Positions 63,666 through 64,000 of a stretch of 64,000 nt of DNA are shown in pieces (position 1 is the first letter of the stretch; every line of letters begins with the position of its first letter). The translations under genes were made by a program, and so were the position numbers. Below the pieces are notes generated by a model, which worked only from the letters and a program-made list of their open reading frames with translations, was not told the DNA's origin and did no database searches. Source of the DNA: Olsenella profusa DSM 13989 (GTDB lineage Bacteria; Actinomycetota; Coriobacteriia; Coriobacteriales; Atopobiaceae); NCBI RefSeq assembly GCF_030811115.1, contig NZ_JAUSQK010000001.1, positions 2,108,001 to 2,172,000 on the forward strand, given 5' to 3'.

Positions 63666-64000
63666 CTATCTGCATGCCACACAGCTCAACTCCACATGTG
63701 CGCCCTTGGGCAGACGTGAGACCTCCGCGACGCTACGTGCGGGCGCCGGCATGGCAAAGTGACGCGAGAAGCACTCATCCACCACCGGAAGGTCATCAAG
63801 ACTCGTGAGGAGCACCGTTACCGTGGCAATGTCATTCAACGTGCAGTCGCACTCCTCAAGCAGCAGTGACGTGAGCTGCAGGGCACGCTCGAGCTCGGCC
63901 CGCGTGCCACCCTCCACGAGCGTGCCGGGATCGTGGACATCGAGACCCAGCTGACCTGCGGTAAAGATGAGGCGGCCGGCCGTGGTGCCAGCGGAGTAGC
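63666..64000 (-). CDS. RidA-family deaminase, 5' end cut by the window
   Basis: The frame is open to the window edge. The visible part reads YSAGTTAGRLIFTAGQLGLD, then DPGTLVEGGT, with NDIATVTVLLTSLDDLPVVD and ARSVAEVSRLPKGAHVELSC at the end. This is the RidA/YjgF/UK114 family, which hydrolyses reactive enamine and imine intermediates. The conserved arginine is in ARSVAEV. The first 20 or so residues are outside the window. It lies upstream of the FHA gene on the same strand. Confidence 0.85.
   Translation of the reverse strand, partial: YSAGTTAGRLIFTAGQLGLDVHDPGTLVEGGTRAELERALQLTSLLLEECDCTLNDIATVTVLLTSLDDLPVVDECFSRHFAMPAPARSVAEVSRLPKGAHVELSCVACR

Overview
The window looks like chromosomal DNA from a high-GC Gram-positive bacterium of the class Coriobacteriia, most likely the Atopobiaceae (Olsenella-like). 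This is inferred from gene content and codon use, not from a search. It combines actinobacterial traits (lexA/LysM gene/nrdR, a GarA-like FHA protein next to a MerR regulator, GC-rich third positions) with traits shared with Firmicutes (RNase Y, RNase J, SpoVS, PhoH-YbeY-DgkA-Era-RecO order). No rRNA, tRNA or CRISPR array was found.

Region 1 to 19.5 kb is mostly accessory. It holds a CobW-type GTPase, a DUF438/hemerythrin/PAS protein, an orphan Phd antitoxin beside a truncated PIN toxin, a frameshifted HAD phosphatase, a two-subunit ABC transporter followed by a CPBP membrane protease, a complete IS1595-like insertion with an 8-bp target duplication, a frameshifted amine-dehydrogenase-like gene, an Mg2+ P-type ATPase, a His-rich AbrB-type regulator with an ABC1/UbiB kinase, and a membrane-anchored methyltransferase. 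All three reading-frame breaks inside otherwise full-length genes fall in this part.

Region 19.6 to 32 kb is a dense forward block: two DnaJ paralogues (the first with membrane segments), mtaB, phoH, ybeY, dgkA, era and recO, joined by short overlaps. An inverted arrangement of 12-bp repeats with a 32-bp period separates it from two reverse genes (a Cof-type HAD phosphatase and a zinc-ribbon/SurA-like membrane protein). rpsO and pnp follow, with two hairpins between them.

Region 32 to 53 kb starts with a small membrane protein of 41 residues, a cysteine hydrolase and an old-yellow-enzyme reductase. A long forward housekeeping run follows: rnj, ftsK, a RodZ-like gene, yajQ, rimO, pgsA, pncC, recA (SOS box inside a near-consensus promoter), recX, rny, an uncharacterised GHKL ATPase, spoVS, miaB, miaA and hflX. 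Several RNA-turnover and RNA-modification enzymes are grouped here (RNase J, RNase Y, RimO, MiaB, MiaA; PNPase, YbeY and MtaB lie upstream).

Region 53 to 64 kb holds lexA divergent from a LysM membrane gene with three SOS-like boxes between them, then nrdR and dut, an NCS2 purine permease, trxB, a reverse ClC channel, an NlpC/P60 cell-wall hydrolase, and a reverse cluster of RidA (cut by the window end), GarA-like FHA protein, MerR regulator and apt. The candidates I would examine first are the GHKL ATPase between rny and spoVS, the lexA/LysM SOS locus, the His-rich AbrB/ABC1-kinase pair, the membrane DnaJ and the inverted repeat array after recO.
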